Source of the DNA: Kiritimatiellia bacterium
GTDB lineage: Bacteria > Verrucomicrobiota > Kiritimatiellia > RFP12 > UBA1067
DNA length: 40,055 nt
Assembly (NCBI GenBank): GCA_017542055.1
Contig: JAFXXW010000008.1
Coordinates: 1-40,055 of the forward strand
Direction of reading: 5' to 3'
A model generated the notes under the pieces. The model was not told the origin of the DNA, made no database searches, and was given only the letters and a program-made list of their open reading frames with translations. Of this stretch, positions 6,919 to 12,777 are shown one piece after another. The position numbers were made by a program, and so were the translations under genes. Each line of letters opens with the position of its first letter. Position 1 is the stretch's first letter.

Positions 6919-7794
6919 ATGAAAAATCGTAGCCACAAAGCGCCGAGATATTCTGAATTGTTTTCGGATGTTGTTAAGGTGATAGCTGAGGCAGGAGGGT
7001 CGGCATCAATAGAAGAAATACTAGAAGGGGTTATTTCATTGAGGAAATTTCCGGATGATGTAGTTGATGAACTGCACACTGGTAGCACTACCACGACGGA
7101 GCTTGAGTATCAGTTGGCGTGGACGCGTACGTATCTTAAGAAAAGCGGCTTGATCTTACGGAGTAAGAATGGTGTGTGGGCATTGACTAGAGAAGGATAT
7201 GAAGCGTATAAGACTAGACGCATTGATAGTGCTAATATTGTTAAGAGTGTTCGGGCAAGCGTACGAAAGAGTGATAAGAGCCTAAGGCAAAGTGAGAATC
7301 CGCTGGAAGTGGAAGAGCGCAGGCCTTGGAAGGAAAGGTTGGCAGAAATACTACATTCAATGAATCCGTATTCGTTTGAGGTGTTGGCGCAGAGATTGTT
7401 GCGGGAATGTGGTTTTGCAGATGTTTGTGTAACCAAGAAATCAGGCGATGGTGGCATTGATGGTACTGGTAAGTTGAGGCTGAATGGCATTTTTAGTTTC
7501 AATGTGGCATTCCAGTGCAAGCGCTACAAAGGACAGGTAGGGTCGGGAGAGATTAGAGATTTTAGAGGCTCTTTGGATAATAACATTGAAAAGGGTGTGC
7601 TGATTACCACTGGATCTTTTTCAAAGGCTGCAAGAGAGGAAGCTTGTGCGCCAGGAAAGAAGCAAATTGATTTGATGGATGGTAATGACTTTATGGATAA
7701 GTTGGCTGAACATAGCATTGGCTTGAATCCGAGGATGGAGTACGATATCGATGATGATTACTTTGCTGCAATTGAAGTGGAAGGTCAGGGATGA
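6919..7794 (+). CDS. Mrr-type restriction endonuclease
   Basis: A 291-residue protein. The N-terminal third (1-100) has the winged-helix Mrr_N character, including YQLAWTRTYLKKSGLI. After a charged linker the C-terminal Mrr catalytic domain carries GDGGIDG (176-182; D181) and FQCKRYKG (198-205; Q199, K201), the D-x(n)-QxK variant of the PD-(D/E)XK nuclease core. In known Mrr proteins this domain cuts modified DNA. Here, next to a cytosine methyltransferase, it may instead be the cutting partner of the island. GGGAGG at 6904-6909 provides a strong ribosome binding site. The gene is followed by a 24-bp palindrome, which probably marks the end of the operon. Confidence 0.88.
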   Translation: MKNRSHKAPRYSELFSDVVKVIAEAGGSASIEEILEGVISLRKFPDDVVDELHTGSTTTTELEYQLAWTRTYLKKSGLILRSKNGVWALTREGYEAYKTRRIDSANIVKSVRASVRKSDKSLRQSENPLEVEERRPWKERLAEILHSMNPYSFEVLAQRLLRECGFADVCVTKKSGDGGIDGTGKLRLNGIFSFNVAFQCKRYKGQVGSGEIRDFRGSLDNNIEKGVLITTGSFSKAAREEACAPGKKQIDLMDGNDFMDKLAEHSIGLNPRMEYDIDDDYFAAIEVEGQG

Positions 7795-7799
7795 ATTCA

Positions 7800-7823
7800 T
7801 ATAGTTTTTCGCGAAAAACTATA
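7800..7823. promoter_or_regulatory. Perfect 24-bp palindrome after the Mrr gene
   Basis: TATAGTTTTTCG (7800-7811) is the exact reverse complement of CGAAAAACTATA (7812-7823). There is no downstream T-run on the plus strand, so it is not a typical terminator. It lies 6 bases after the mrr stop and 39 bases before the next start. It may be an operator, a hairpin protecting the 3' end of the mRNA, or a processing site. Confidence 0.6.
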
Positions 7824-7861
7824 AAGAGTGAGAAAACAAGGCTAAATTACGGAGGACTATA

Positions 7862-8971
7862 ATGAGTATTGATGTAAACGCTATTCATAATACTACTTCT
7901 GCTATTGCGGCAATGCGTCGTGAAGAGAACAATCGAGGAAAAAAGGTTAATCAAGCTGGTTGGAAGAACAAAGAGCAGATGCGCAAAGAAGCTGCGCAAA
8001 TGACGATTGGCGTCCTGCTTATATCAGCCTTTGCGGCCATATTTTTAAAGTTTTTCACAAAAATTTTCGGCAAGGTGCCAGGGGCTATTATGGCGGTGCT
8101 CTTGTTTGTATCTCCGATTTGGGGGGTAATCGAGAGTGAAGGAGGGCAGAATATTACTTGGCTGACATGGCTTCCGCTGTTGGTGATTGTGAGTGCATTG
8201 GTGCTGAAACTCTTTACCAAACTATTGGGTAGGAAATGGGGGTTGCGGATAGGAGTGTCTATATTGTGTTTTATCGGATTGGTTGTTTACCTCGGCGGAG
8301 ATCAAAAAGATAAGGTTGCTGCCAAACAGAGTGTGCCATCAGCGAAAGAGCAAGTTGTGGTTGAGCGTCAGGCGGACTCTGTGCTGAAATCGGCGGCTAA
8401 GTTGGACGAGGTGGCAATGACCGAGGAGCCACATAAGGAGGTGGCGGAGGATGAAGTCAAGGTAGAGGCCGATCAGGCCGCGATAGAACAATATTTCAAC
8501 GAGGCAAGAAATAAGGTGCATTCGTTGGCGGCAAAGTGCAGTATGGAATTGCGAGAAAATGGATCTTATGATCTGATTTCTTCGGTTGAAAGAGAGCGCC
8601 GATTATTTAATGGAGTTATACATAGTACCACTCGCTTGACATATGAACAGGCGAAAGCGACTATCGATAATGCGTTAGACGATTGCATTAATAAGATGGA
8701 CGGCATTTGCGACCGCGCTAAGGCTAAGGCTTATTTGGATGATATGATTGCTAGGATTGAGAATCAAACTAAATCGGATAGAAGATATGGCAATTCTAGC
8801 GAATCTTCAATCAGGGCGAGGGCGGCAATAGAACGCCTCGGTGATAGTGTCATATTCAAGTTGCGCCAGATGGGGACAACCTCATATCAAGACACCAAAG
8901 CGCGGGCGGACGCTGAATATGCGAATTTTATCGATCAGATTGCAACTATTACGGATGATAACAATAATTGA
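7862..8971 (+). CDS. Unknown membrane protein with a helical cytoplasmic or periplasmic domain
   Basis: A 369-residue protein that I do not recognise. A basic N-terminal 45 residues is followed by about four hydrophobic segments between residues 47 and 140. This zone contains an apparent internal duplication: LKFFTKIFGK and LKLFTKLLGRK each follow a hydrophobic helix. From about residue 190 the protein is charged and helical, with coiled-coil-like heptads and several cysteines (MELRENGS, KMDGICDRAK). The start is supported by GGAGG at 7852-7856. The gene is still AT-rich like the defence island but is separated from it by a 24-bp palindrome. It is followed by a small gene 23 bases downstream. 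Membership in a membrane-associated defence module is possible but unproven. Confidence 0.7.
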   Translation: MSIDVNAIHNTTSAIAAMRREENNRGKKVNQAGWKNKEQMRKEAAQMTIGVLLISAFAAIFLKFFTKIFGKVPGAIMAVLLFVSPIWGVIESEGGQNITWLTWLPLLVIVSALVLKLFTKLLGRKWGLRIGVSILCFIGLVVYLGGDQKDKVAAKQSVPSAKEQVVVERQADSVLKSAAKLDEVAMTEEPHKEVAEDEVKVEADQAAIEQYFNEARNKVHSLAAKCSMELRENGSYDLISSVERERRLFNGVIHSTTRLTYEQAKATIDNALDDCINKMDGICDRAKAKAYLDDMIARIENQTKSDRRYGNSSESSIRARAAIERLGDSVIFKLRQMGTTSYQDTKARADAEYANFIDQIATITDDNNN

Positions 8972-8994
8972 AACTGGGAAAATAGGAGGGTAAG

Positions 8995-9192
8995 ATGTCA
9001 TTAAAAGAAACGGCACAAACTGGTCGTAATATTGCTTGGACTCGCCGGGGAATCAAAGAACTTGGAGGCGGATTTTTGGGACTGTTTTTGCTTAAGCTTA
9101 TCGGCAAGTCGGAGGAGCGGCAAGCGAAGAAAAAGCAAAAAAGCAAGCCTTCATCTGGTGTTCTCGACAGATTTTTGAGCTTGTTTGATTGA
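8995..9192 (+). CDS. Small basic hypothetical protein
   Basis: 65 residues with a Gly-rich hydrophobic centre (GGGFLGLFLLKLIG, about 24-37), a Lys-rich stretch and a short amphipathic end (VLDRFLSLF). It may attach to membranes. GGAGG at 8984-8988 precedes the ATG. It follows the larger membrane protein closely and is probably cotranscribed with it. I assign no function. Confidence 0.6.
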   Translation: MSLKETAQTGRNIAWTRRGIKELGGGFLGLFLLKLIGKSEERQAKKKQKSKPSSGVLDRFLSLFD

Positions 9193-9235
9193 TATTGGGA
9201 GCCCCCGGGGTATGACACCATTGACGAAACTAAGT

Positions 9236-9269
9236 GAAATGATTTGAAAACCGAAAGGAGCGAAAGATG
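9236..9269 (+). repeat. Duplicated leader segment, copy 1
   Basis: This 34-base segment, ending in the start codon at 9267-9269, matches 10251-10284 at 28 of 34 positions, including GAAAGGAGCG as the ribosome binding site. Both are preceded, 25-30 bases upstream, by a GGGGT(A/C)TGAC string (9207-9215 and 10227-10236). Confidence 0.6.
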
Positions 9270-9899
9270 GGTATAAATGCTTTTATCGGTTTGGTGATTG
9301 GGCTGATTGTGGTCAAGGCGGTGTTGTCGCTAGTGTTCAAAAGCGCCAAGGTGAAAGGAAAGATTGGCGAGGCGATTGTGAGCGGAAGATTGCGCAAGAA
9401 TCTGCCGGAGAATGAGTATGTGGTGATCGATGATGTTTACTTGCCGATTGAGGGCGGGACGACGCAGATTGATCATTTGGTGGTGTCCAAGTATGGCGTA
9501 TTCGTGGTGGAGACGAAGAACTATTCGGGGTGGATTTTCGCAGATGGGAAAAGCAAGGTATGGACGCAGGTGTCGTTCAAGAAGAAGCATACCTTGCAGA
9601 ATCCGATCCGGCAGAACTACTTGCATGTTTGCACGATTGCCGATTTGCTGGGCGTGCCGAAAGAGATTTTGGTGGGTGTGGTGGCGTTTACGGGAGATTG
9701 CGAGTTTAAGACGCCGATGCCGGAAGGGGTGGTGTATTCGCGCCGTCTGGCGAAGTATATCCGGGAGTTCGACCGGCCGATTCTCAAGGATAAAGAGGTG
9801 GCGGAAATCATTGAGGCGATAAAGGAGTGGCAGGCGTCGGTTTCGCCGGAGCAGCGCAAGCAACACGTCGTCAACTTGAAGAAGCGGCACGGAAGGTAA
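9267..9899 (+). CDS. NERD-domain membrane-anchored nuclease-related protein
   Basis: A 210-residue protein with an N-terminal membrane helix (about 4-24) and a NERD domain (about 32-150). The conserved core is GKIGE (31-35) and QIDHLVVSKYGVFVVETKNY (67-86). D69, E82 and K84 match the D-x(n)-ExK core of the PD-(D/E)XK nuclease superfamily. NERD proteins are predicted DNA-processing enzymes, and some occur in phage-defence contexts. The C-terminal 40 residues are charged and soluble. The start at 9267 has AAAGGAG at 9253-9259. The two small genes that follow are tightly packed with it. Confidence 0.88.
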   Translation: MGINAFIGLVIGLIVVKAVLSLVFKSAKVKGKIGEAIVSGRLRKNLPENEYVVIDDVYLPIEGGTTQIDHLVVSKYGVFVVETKNYSGWIFADGKSKVWTQVSFKKKHTLQNPIRQNYLHVCTIADLLGVPKEILVGVVAFTGDCEFKTPMPEGVVYSRRLAKYIREFDRPILKDKEVAEIIEAIKEWQASVSPEQRKQHVVNLKKRHGR

Positions 9900-9909
9900 G
9901 GAGCGGGCT

Positions 9910-10038
9910 ATGGGACTGGTGAAGACGAGAAGGTTGGCGGCAATGGTCAAGCAGCAGCGCGCAAAGGCGATGCTGAAGCCTTCGATGAAGGGCGATCCGC
10001 GAGATTTGAAACGGGAAATGAAGGGAGGCAAGAAATGA
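9910..10038 (+). CDS. Very small, highly basic ORF between NERD and membrane protein genes
   Basis: A 42-residue ORF reading MGLVKTRRLAAMVKQQRAKA and ending REMKGGKK. Lys and Arg make up about a third of it. GGAG lies just before the start, and its stop overlaps the next start (ATGA at 10035-10038), suggesting translational coupling. It may bind nucleic acid or membranes, or it may only couple translation of its neighbours. Confidence 0.45.
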   Translation: MGLVKTRRLAAMVKQQRAKAMLKPSMKGDPRDLKREMKGGKK

Positions 10039-10235
10039 GCGAAGGGAATAATGGTGCCAAAGAGGGCCACGGCTGCCTTTGTGCCATACTGGGAATGTTC
10101 TTTGGGCCGATCGGGCTTGTCGTAGCCGCAATAATCGGCGGTGCGCAGGGAGTGGTGTCGGCGCTATTGGGCATGATATTGCCGGCTATCATCGGCATCG
10201 TGGTGTTCTTTGCCATGGGCGTCAGTGGGGTCTGA
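10035..10235 (+). CDS. Small two-helix membrane protein
   Basis: 66 residues: a short polar N-terminus followed by two Gly-rich hydrophobic segments (about 14-36 and 41-64). It resembles small bacterial membrane proteins or holin-like polypeptides, but I recognise no family. It overlaps the preceding small ORF by 4 bases, and its stop codon lies inside a hairpin (10224-10249). Confidence 0.6.
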   Translation: MSEGNNGAKEGHGCLCAILGMFFGPIGLVVAAIIGGAQGVVSALLGMILPAIIGIVVFFAMGVSGV

Positions 10236-10249
10236 CTTGAATTCCCACT
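10224..10249. repeat. Hairpin with GGTCTGAC loop, copy 1
   Basis: AGTGGG (10224-10229) pairs with CCCACT (10244-10249). The loop contains GTCTGAC. The motif GGTCTGAC recurs within hairpins at 11172-11186 and 39729-39761. Confidence 0.5.
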
Positions 10250-10281
10250 AGAGATGACCTGAAAAACGAAAGGAGCGGGAG

Positions 10282-10521
10282 ATGAGCGAGGAGGAGAAGG
10301 CTGGGTTGATCGGGCGGGAGTTCGTGCATTTCAAGGGCGGGCGGTATCGGCTCGAGGGGTTTGCGAAGGACGCTGAGACGCTGGAGGAAATGGTGGTGTA
10401 TCGCGCGCTGTATGGCCAGGGTGGACTTTGGGTGCGCCCGGCCAAGATGTTCTTCGAGACAATCGAGCGCGACGGCCGGCGCCTGCAGCGCTTTTCGGCT
10501 GTGTGTGCAGATTTCGCTTGA
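10282..10521 (+). CDS. DUF1653 domain-containing protein
   Basis: 79 residues matching the DUF1653 pattern: HFKGGRYRLEGFAKDAETLE (17-36), then VVYRALYGQGGLWVRP (38-53) and a final RF. Family members are small soluble proteins of unknown function, common in gut bacteria. The leader (10251-10281) duplicates that of the NERD gene and supplies AAAGGAGCG. The end of the gene overlaps the -35 box of the toxin-antitoxin promoter. Confidence 0.88.
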   Translation: MSEEEKAGLIGREFVHFKGGRYRLEGFAKDAETLEEMVVYRALYGQGGLWVRPAKMFFETIERDGRRLQRFSAVCADFA

Positions 10522-10547
10522 CAAGCATATCATAATTATGATATAAT
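10518..10547 (+). promoter_or_regulatory. Promoter of the toxin-antitoxin operon
   Basis: TTGACA (10518-10523), an 18-base spacer, and TATAAT (10542-10547) with TG extended -10. A perfect 18-bp palindrome covers the spacer and the first half of the -10. Confidence 0.85.
10527..10544. promoter_or_regulatory. Probable antitoxin operator, perfect 18-bp palindrome
   Basis: ATATCATAA (10527-10535) is the exact reverse complement of TTATGATAT (10536-10544). Phd/YefM antitoxins repress their own promoters by binding palindromes of this kind, and this one would block RNA polymerase at the spacer and -10. Confidence 0.65.
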
Positions 10548-10574
10548 ATTGTCATCTCAATGGAGGAAATAAGG

Positions 10575-10874
10575 ATGGCGGTTAGTATGCAGACTCACGA
10601 TTTGGACATCCGGCCGATATCGGATTTGCGCAACAAGTTCAGTGAAGTTGCCGATCTGGTGCAGGACGGACAGCCGATTATATTCACCAAGAACGGCTAT
10701 GGCTACATGGTGACCATGAGCTACAATGCCTTCAAGAGCATACAGGATCCGGTGCTGGCCGAGTTGAAGCGGGCGGACGAGAAGTTGGAGGGTGACGATC
10801 GCCATTACTCCAGGGAAGAATCGCTGGCCATTCTGAAGAGGCGCGCAAATGCTCGGCGAAGAGTTCACGCTTGA
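10575..10874 (+). CDS. Antitoxin, Phd/YefM family
   Basis: A 99-residue protein. The N-terminal half has the Phd/YefM DNA-binding pattern: DIRPISDLRNKFSEVADLVQ, then GQPIIFTKNGYGYMVTMSYNAF. The charged C-terminal tail (LKRADEKLEGDDRHYSREES) would wrap the toxin. The ATG at 10575 is chosen over that at 10560 because GGAGG (10562-10566) then has 8-base spacing. It overlaps the toxin gene by 26 bases. It should neutralise the toxin and repress the operon through the palindrome at 10527-10544. Confidence 0.9.
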   Translation: MAVSMQTHDLDIRPISDLRNKFSEVADLVQDGQPIIFTKNGYGYMVTMSYNAFKSIQDPVLAELKRADEKLEGDDRHYSREESLAILKRRANARRRVHA

Positions 10875-11160
10875 TATCCGGCCCACGTTCATCGATGAAC
10901 TAGATCGCGCGGTAGAGTATATCGAGCGGGTGTTCCAGAACTATCAGGCTGCCGACCAGCTGGTGACTGACGTATATGCGGCGATCGATCGGCGACTGTC
11001 GGCTCCATTGGCGTTCGAGCCTTGCTATCGTCCGCCAGATGTCGCGCAACCGTATTATCGCATATACGTGAGAAATTTCACGGTATATTATGTGGTAATC
11101 GGCAATGTGATGGAAGTAAGGTGGTTCCGCTATTCGCGCAACCAGCAACCTTTGGCATGA
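10849..11160 (+). CDS. Toxin, RelE/ParE family
   Basis: 103 residues with the compact RelE/ParE layout: an N-terminal beta strand and helix pair (FIDELDRAVEYIERVFQNYQ), a central SAPLAFEPCYRP, then YYRIYVRNFTVYYVVIGNVM and a final VRWFRYSRN. The C-terminal strand with R/Y residues is typical of these toxins, which cleave ribosome-bound mRNA (RelE) or poison gyrase (ParE). The motif alone does not separate the two. Its start is nested in the antitoxin gene, as is usual. Confidence 0.88.
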   Translation: MLGEEFTLDIRPTFIDELDRAVEYIERVFQNYQAADQLVTDVYAAIDRRLSAPLAFEPCYRPPDVAQPYYRIYVRNFTVYYVVIGNVMEVRWFRYSRNQQPLA

Positions 11161-11171
11161 GTGAGGCTTCC

Positions 11172-11186
11172 GTGGGGTCTGACCAC
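11172..11186. repeat. Hairpin with GGTCTGACC, copy 2
   Basis: GTGG (11172-11175) pairs with CCAC (11183-11186), enclosing GGTCTGA. The 9-mer GGTCTGACC (11176-11184) is identical to 39741-39749. It lies just after the toxin gene. Confidence 0.45.
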
Positions 11187-11228
11187 AGGGACGCGCCTGA
11201 CGGGCATTTACCGATTTACCGATTGGAT

Positions 11229-11280
11229 TTGGGGAGTTGGGGAGTTGCTTTCGCTACTGGGAGTTTTGGAGTTTGGGAGT
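11229..11280 (+). repeat. Dispersed G/T-rich repeat, copy C
   Basis: GGGGAGTTGCTTTCGCT (11239-11255) is identical to 141-157 in copy A. CTGGGAGTTTTGGAGT follows, sharing AGTTTTGGAGT (11262-11272) with copies B and D. Several G-runs could form a G-quadruplex. Apart from this repeat, the hairpin and a promoter, the 11161-11354 spacer holds nothing I can support. Confidence 0.65.
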
Positions 11281-11295
11281 TTTTGCATTTTGGGG

Positions 11296-11325
11296 TTGAC
11301 TTGGGTGGGCGGAATATGGTATAAT
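11296..11325 (+). promoter_or_regulatory. Promoter of the TSCPD gene and probably the thioesterase
   Basis: TTGACT (11296-11301), an 18-base spacer, and TATAAT (11320-11325) with TG extended -10, starting 16 bases after repeat copy C. Confidence 0.75.
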
Positions 11326-11354
11326 ACAAGAAGTGTAAGCGAAAGGAGCGAATG

Positions 11355-11594
11355 ATGACGACTTACCAGACGACGGGGACGTGCTCGCGGGCCATCAATT
11401 TCGAGGTGGCGGACGGAGTGCTGACGAAGTGCGAATTCGTGGGCGGGTGTCCGGGCAATACCCAAGGGGTGGCCAAGCTGGCGGTGGGGCGCAAGGTGCC
11501 GGAAGTGATCGCGCTGTTGCGGGGGATCCCGTGTCGTAACGGCACGTCGTGTCCGGATCAGCTGGCGAGGGCGCTGGAACGGGTGCAAGGTTGA
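11355..11594 (+). CDS. TSCPD domain-containing small protein (TIGR03905-like)
   Basis: 79 residues carrying the TSCPD pattern: FVGGCPGNTQGVAKLAVGRK, then EVIALLRGIPCRNGTSCPDQ. The domain occurs at the C-terminus of B12-dependent ribonucleotide reductase (NrdJ) and as stand-alone proteins of unclear function. The conserved cysteines suggest metal or thiol chemistry. The ATG at 11355 is chosen over that at 11352 because AAGGAG (11343-11348) then has 6-base spacing. It ends 16 bases before the thioesterase gene, with which it is probably cotranscribed. Confidence 0.85.
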   Translation: MTTYQTTGTCSRAINFEVADGVLTKCEFVGGCPGNTQGVAKLAVGRKVPEVIALLRGIPCRNGTSCPDQLARALERVQG

Positions 11595-11610
11595 AAGTGC
11601 AGGAGGGGCG

Positions 11611-12348
11611 ATGGGAGACAATGCGGGGATCTATGCGTGGGCGGTGAGGACCTACGAGTGCGGACCGGATGGCGCGGCCACGATGGCGTCGGTCTGCAAC
11701 TGGCTGCAGGAGTCGGCCAGTCTCAACGCCGAGGCGCTGGAGTTTTCGAAGACGAATTTCGAGGCGGCGGGGGAAAACATCTCCTGGGTGCTGACGCGAC
11801 TTAAGGTGAGAATGGAGCGCTTTCCGCGTTGGGGGGAGACGGTGACGATTGTCACGTTCCCGCGCGGAGGACGGAAGATCGTGGCGTGGCGCGACTTTTT
11901 GCTGAAGGCGTCGGACGGGTCGGTGCTGGGGCGCGCCACGAGCGAGTGGATGCTGATCGACCTCGCCTCGCGCAAGGTGGTGGCGATCCCGGAAGGCGTA
12001 TTCGCGGCGGCCAATACGGAGCGCGAGGCGGTATTCGGCGAGGAGCCGTTCGCCAAGCTACGCTGGGACTGCCGGGAGTCGGTTCCGGACGCGCTCGAGT
12101 TCCGGGCGAGGCGCGGGGATATCGATCTCAACGGCCACGTCAACAACGTGCATTACGTGGAGTGGATGCTGGAAGGGCGGCCGGAGGGCGCGGGGCCGTG
12201 CAGGGAGCTGGACGTGGTGTTCAAGTCGGAGACGCTGGCGGGCGAAGCGGTGCGGGTGGAGAGCGTGGAGACGGAGCCGGGCGTATTTTGCCATCGCGTG
12301 TACGCCCCGGACGGACGCGACCACGCGATAGGCCGGAGCGCGGGCTAG
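11611..12348 (+). CDS. Acyl-ACP thioesterase
   Basis: 245 residues forming a double hotdog fold. It releases fatty acids from acyl carrier protein and so ends chain elongation. The first hotdog contains WVLTRLKVRMERFPRWGETV (59-78). The second starts near 160 with DLNGHVNNVHYVEWML (172-187), carrying the D-x-N-x-H-x-N-N motif of the family. The gene sits directly upstream of acpP, which encodes its protein substrate, though acpP has its own promoter. GGAGG lies at 11601-11605, before the ATG. Confidence 0.88.
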   Translation: MGDNAGIYAWAVRTYECGPDGAATMASVCNWLQESASLNAEALEFSKTNFEAAGENISWVLTRLKVRMERFPRWGETVTIVTFPRGGRKIVAWRDFLLKASDGSVLGRATSEWMLIDLASRKVVAIPEGVFAAANTEREAVFGEEPFAKLRWDCRESVPDALEFRARRGDIDLNGHVNNVHYVEWMLEGRPEGAGPCRELDVVFKSETLAGEAVRVESVETEPGVFCHRVYAPDGRDHAIGRSAG

Positions 12349-12368
12349 AAAATTTTTTCATTTTCCTA

Positions 12369-12398
12369 TTGCCAAACGACCCCAAAATATGATATAAT
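12369..12398 (+). promoter_or_regulatory. Promoter of the acpP-fusA operon
   Basis: TTGCCA (12369-12374), an 18-base spacer, and TATAAT (12393-12398) with TG extended -10, in an A/T-rich gap after the thioesterase. It appears to be the only good promoter for the following 11.7 kb of co-oriented genes. Confidence 0.8.
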
Positions 12399-12431
12399 AC
12401 ACTCATCTCTCAAAGCAAAGGAGTAAAAACC

Positions 12432-12698
12432 ATGGCTGGAAAGCTAGAAGATCGTGTAAAAGACATCATCGTCGAACAGCTTGGCGTCAACGCCGAGCAG
12501 GTAACTGCTGAGGCGTCGTTCATCGACGATCTGGGCGCGGATTCGCTCGATTCCGTCGAACTCATCATGGCGTTCGAGGAAGAGTTTGGCGCCGCCATCC
12601 CCGAAGAGGATGCCGAGAAGCTCACCACTGTCGGCAAGGTAGTGGAGTATCTCAAGTCCAAGGGCTACGGCGACGACGGCAGCGCTCCCGCGAAGTAA
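12432..12698 (+). CDS. acpP: Acyl carrier protein
   Basis: 88 residues, acidic and helical, with the phosphopantetheine attachment motif [10 protein letters not shown] (S38). The protein carries growing acyl chains on a 4'-phosphopantetheine arm in fatty acid synthesis. It is about 10 residues longer than E. coli AcpP because of a Gly/Asp/Ala C-terminal tail. AAAGGAG at 12416-12422 precedes the ATG. Confidence 0.97.
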   Translation: MAGKLEDRVKDIIVEQLGVNAEQVTAEASFIDDLGADSLDSVELIMAFEEEFGAAIPEEDAEKLTTVGKVVEYLKSKGYGDDGSAPAK

Positions 12699-12728
12699 AT
12701 TCGATTTACCTTTGCAGGGATGACACAA

Positions 12729-12768
12729 CCGGGCGGTGGTGGCCTTATGCGCTACCCTGCCCGTCTTT
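12729..12768 (+). terminator. Possible attenuator or partial terminator between acpP and fusA
   Basis: CGGGC (12730-12734) can pair with GCCCG (about 12759-12763), with GGT/ACC pairs inside, followed by TCTTTA. The stem is imperfect and the T-run short. If it acts, it would set higher acpP than fusA expression. Confidence 0.25.
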
Positions 12769-12777
12769 ACTATAGGT

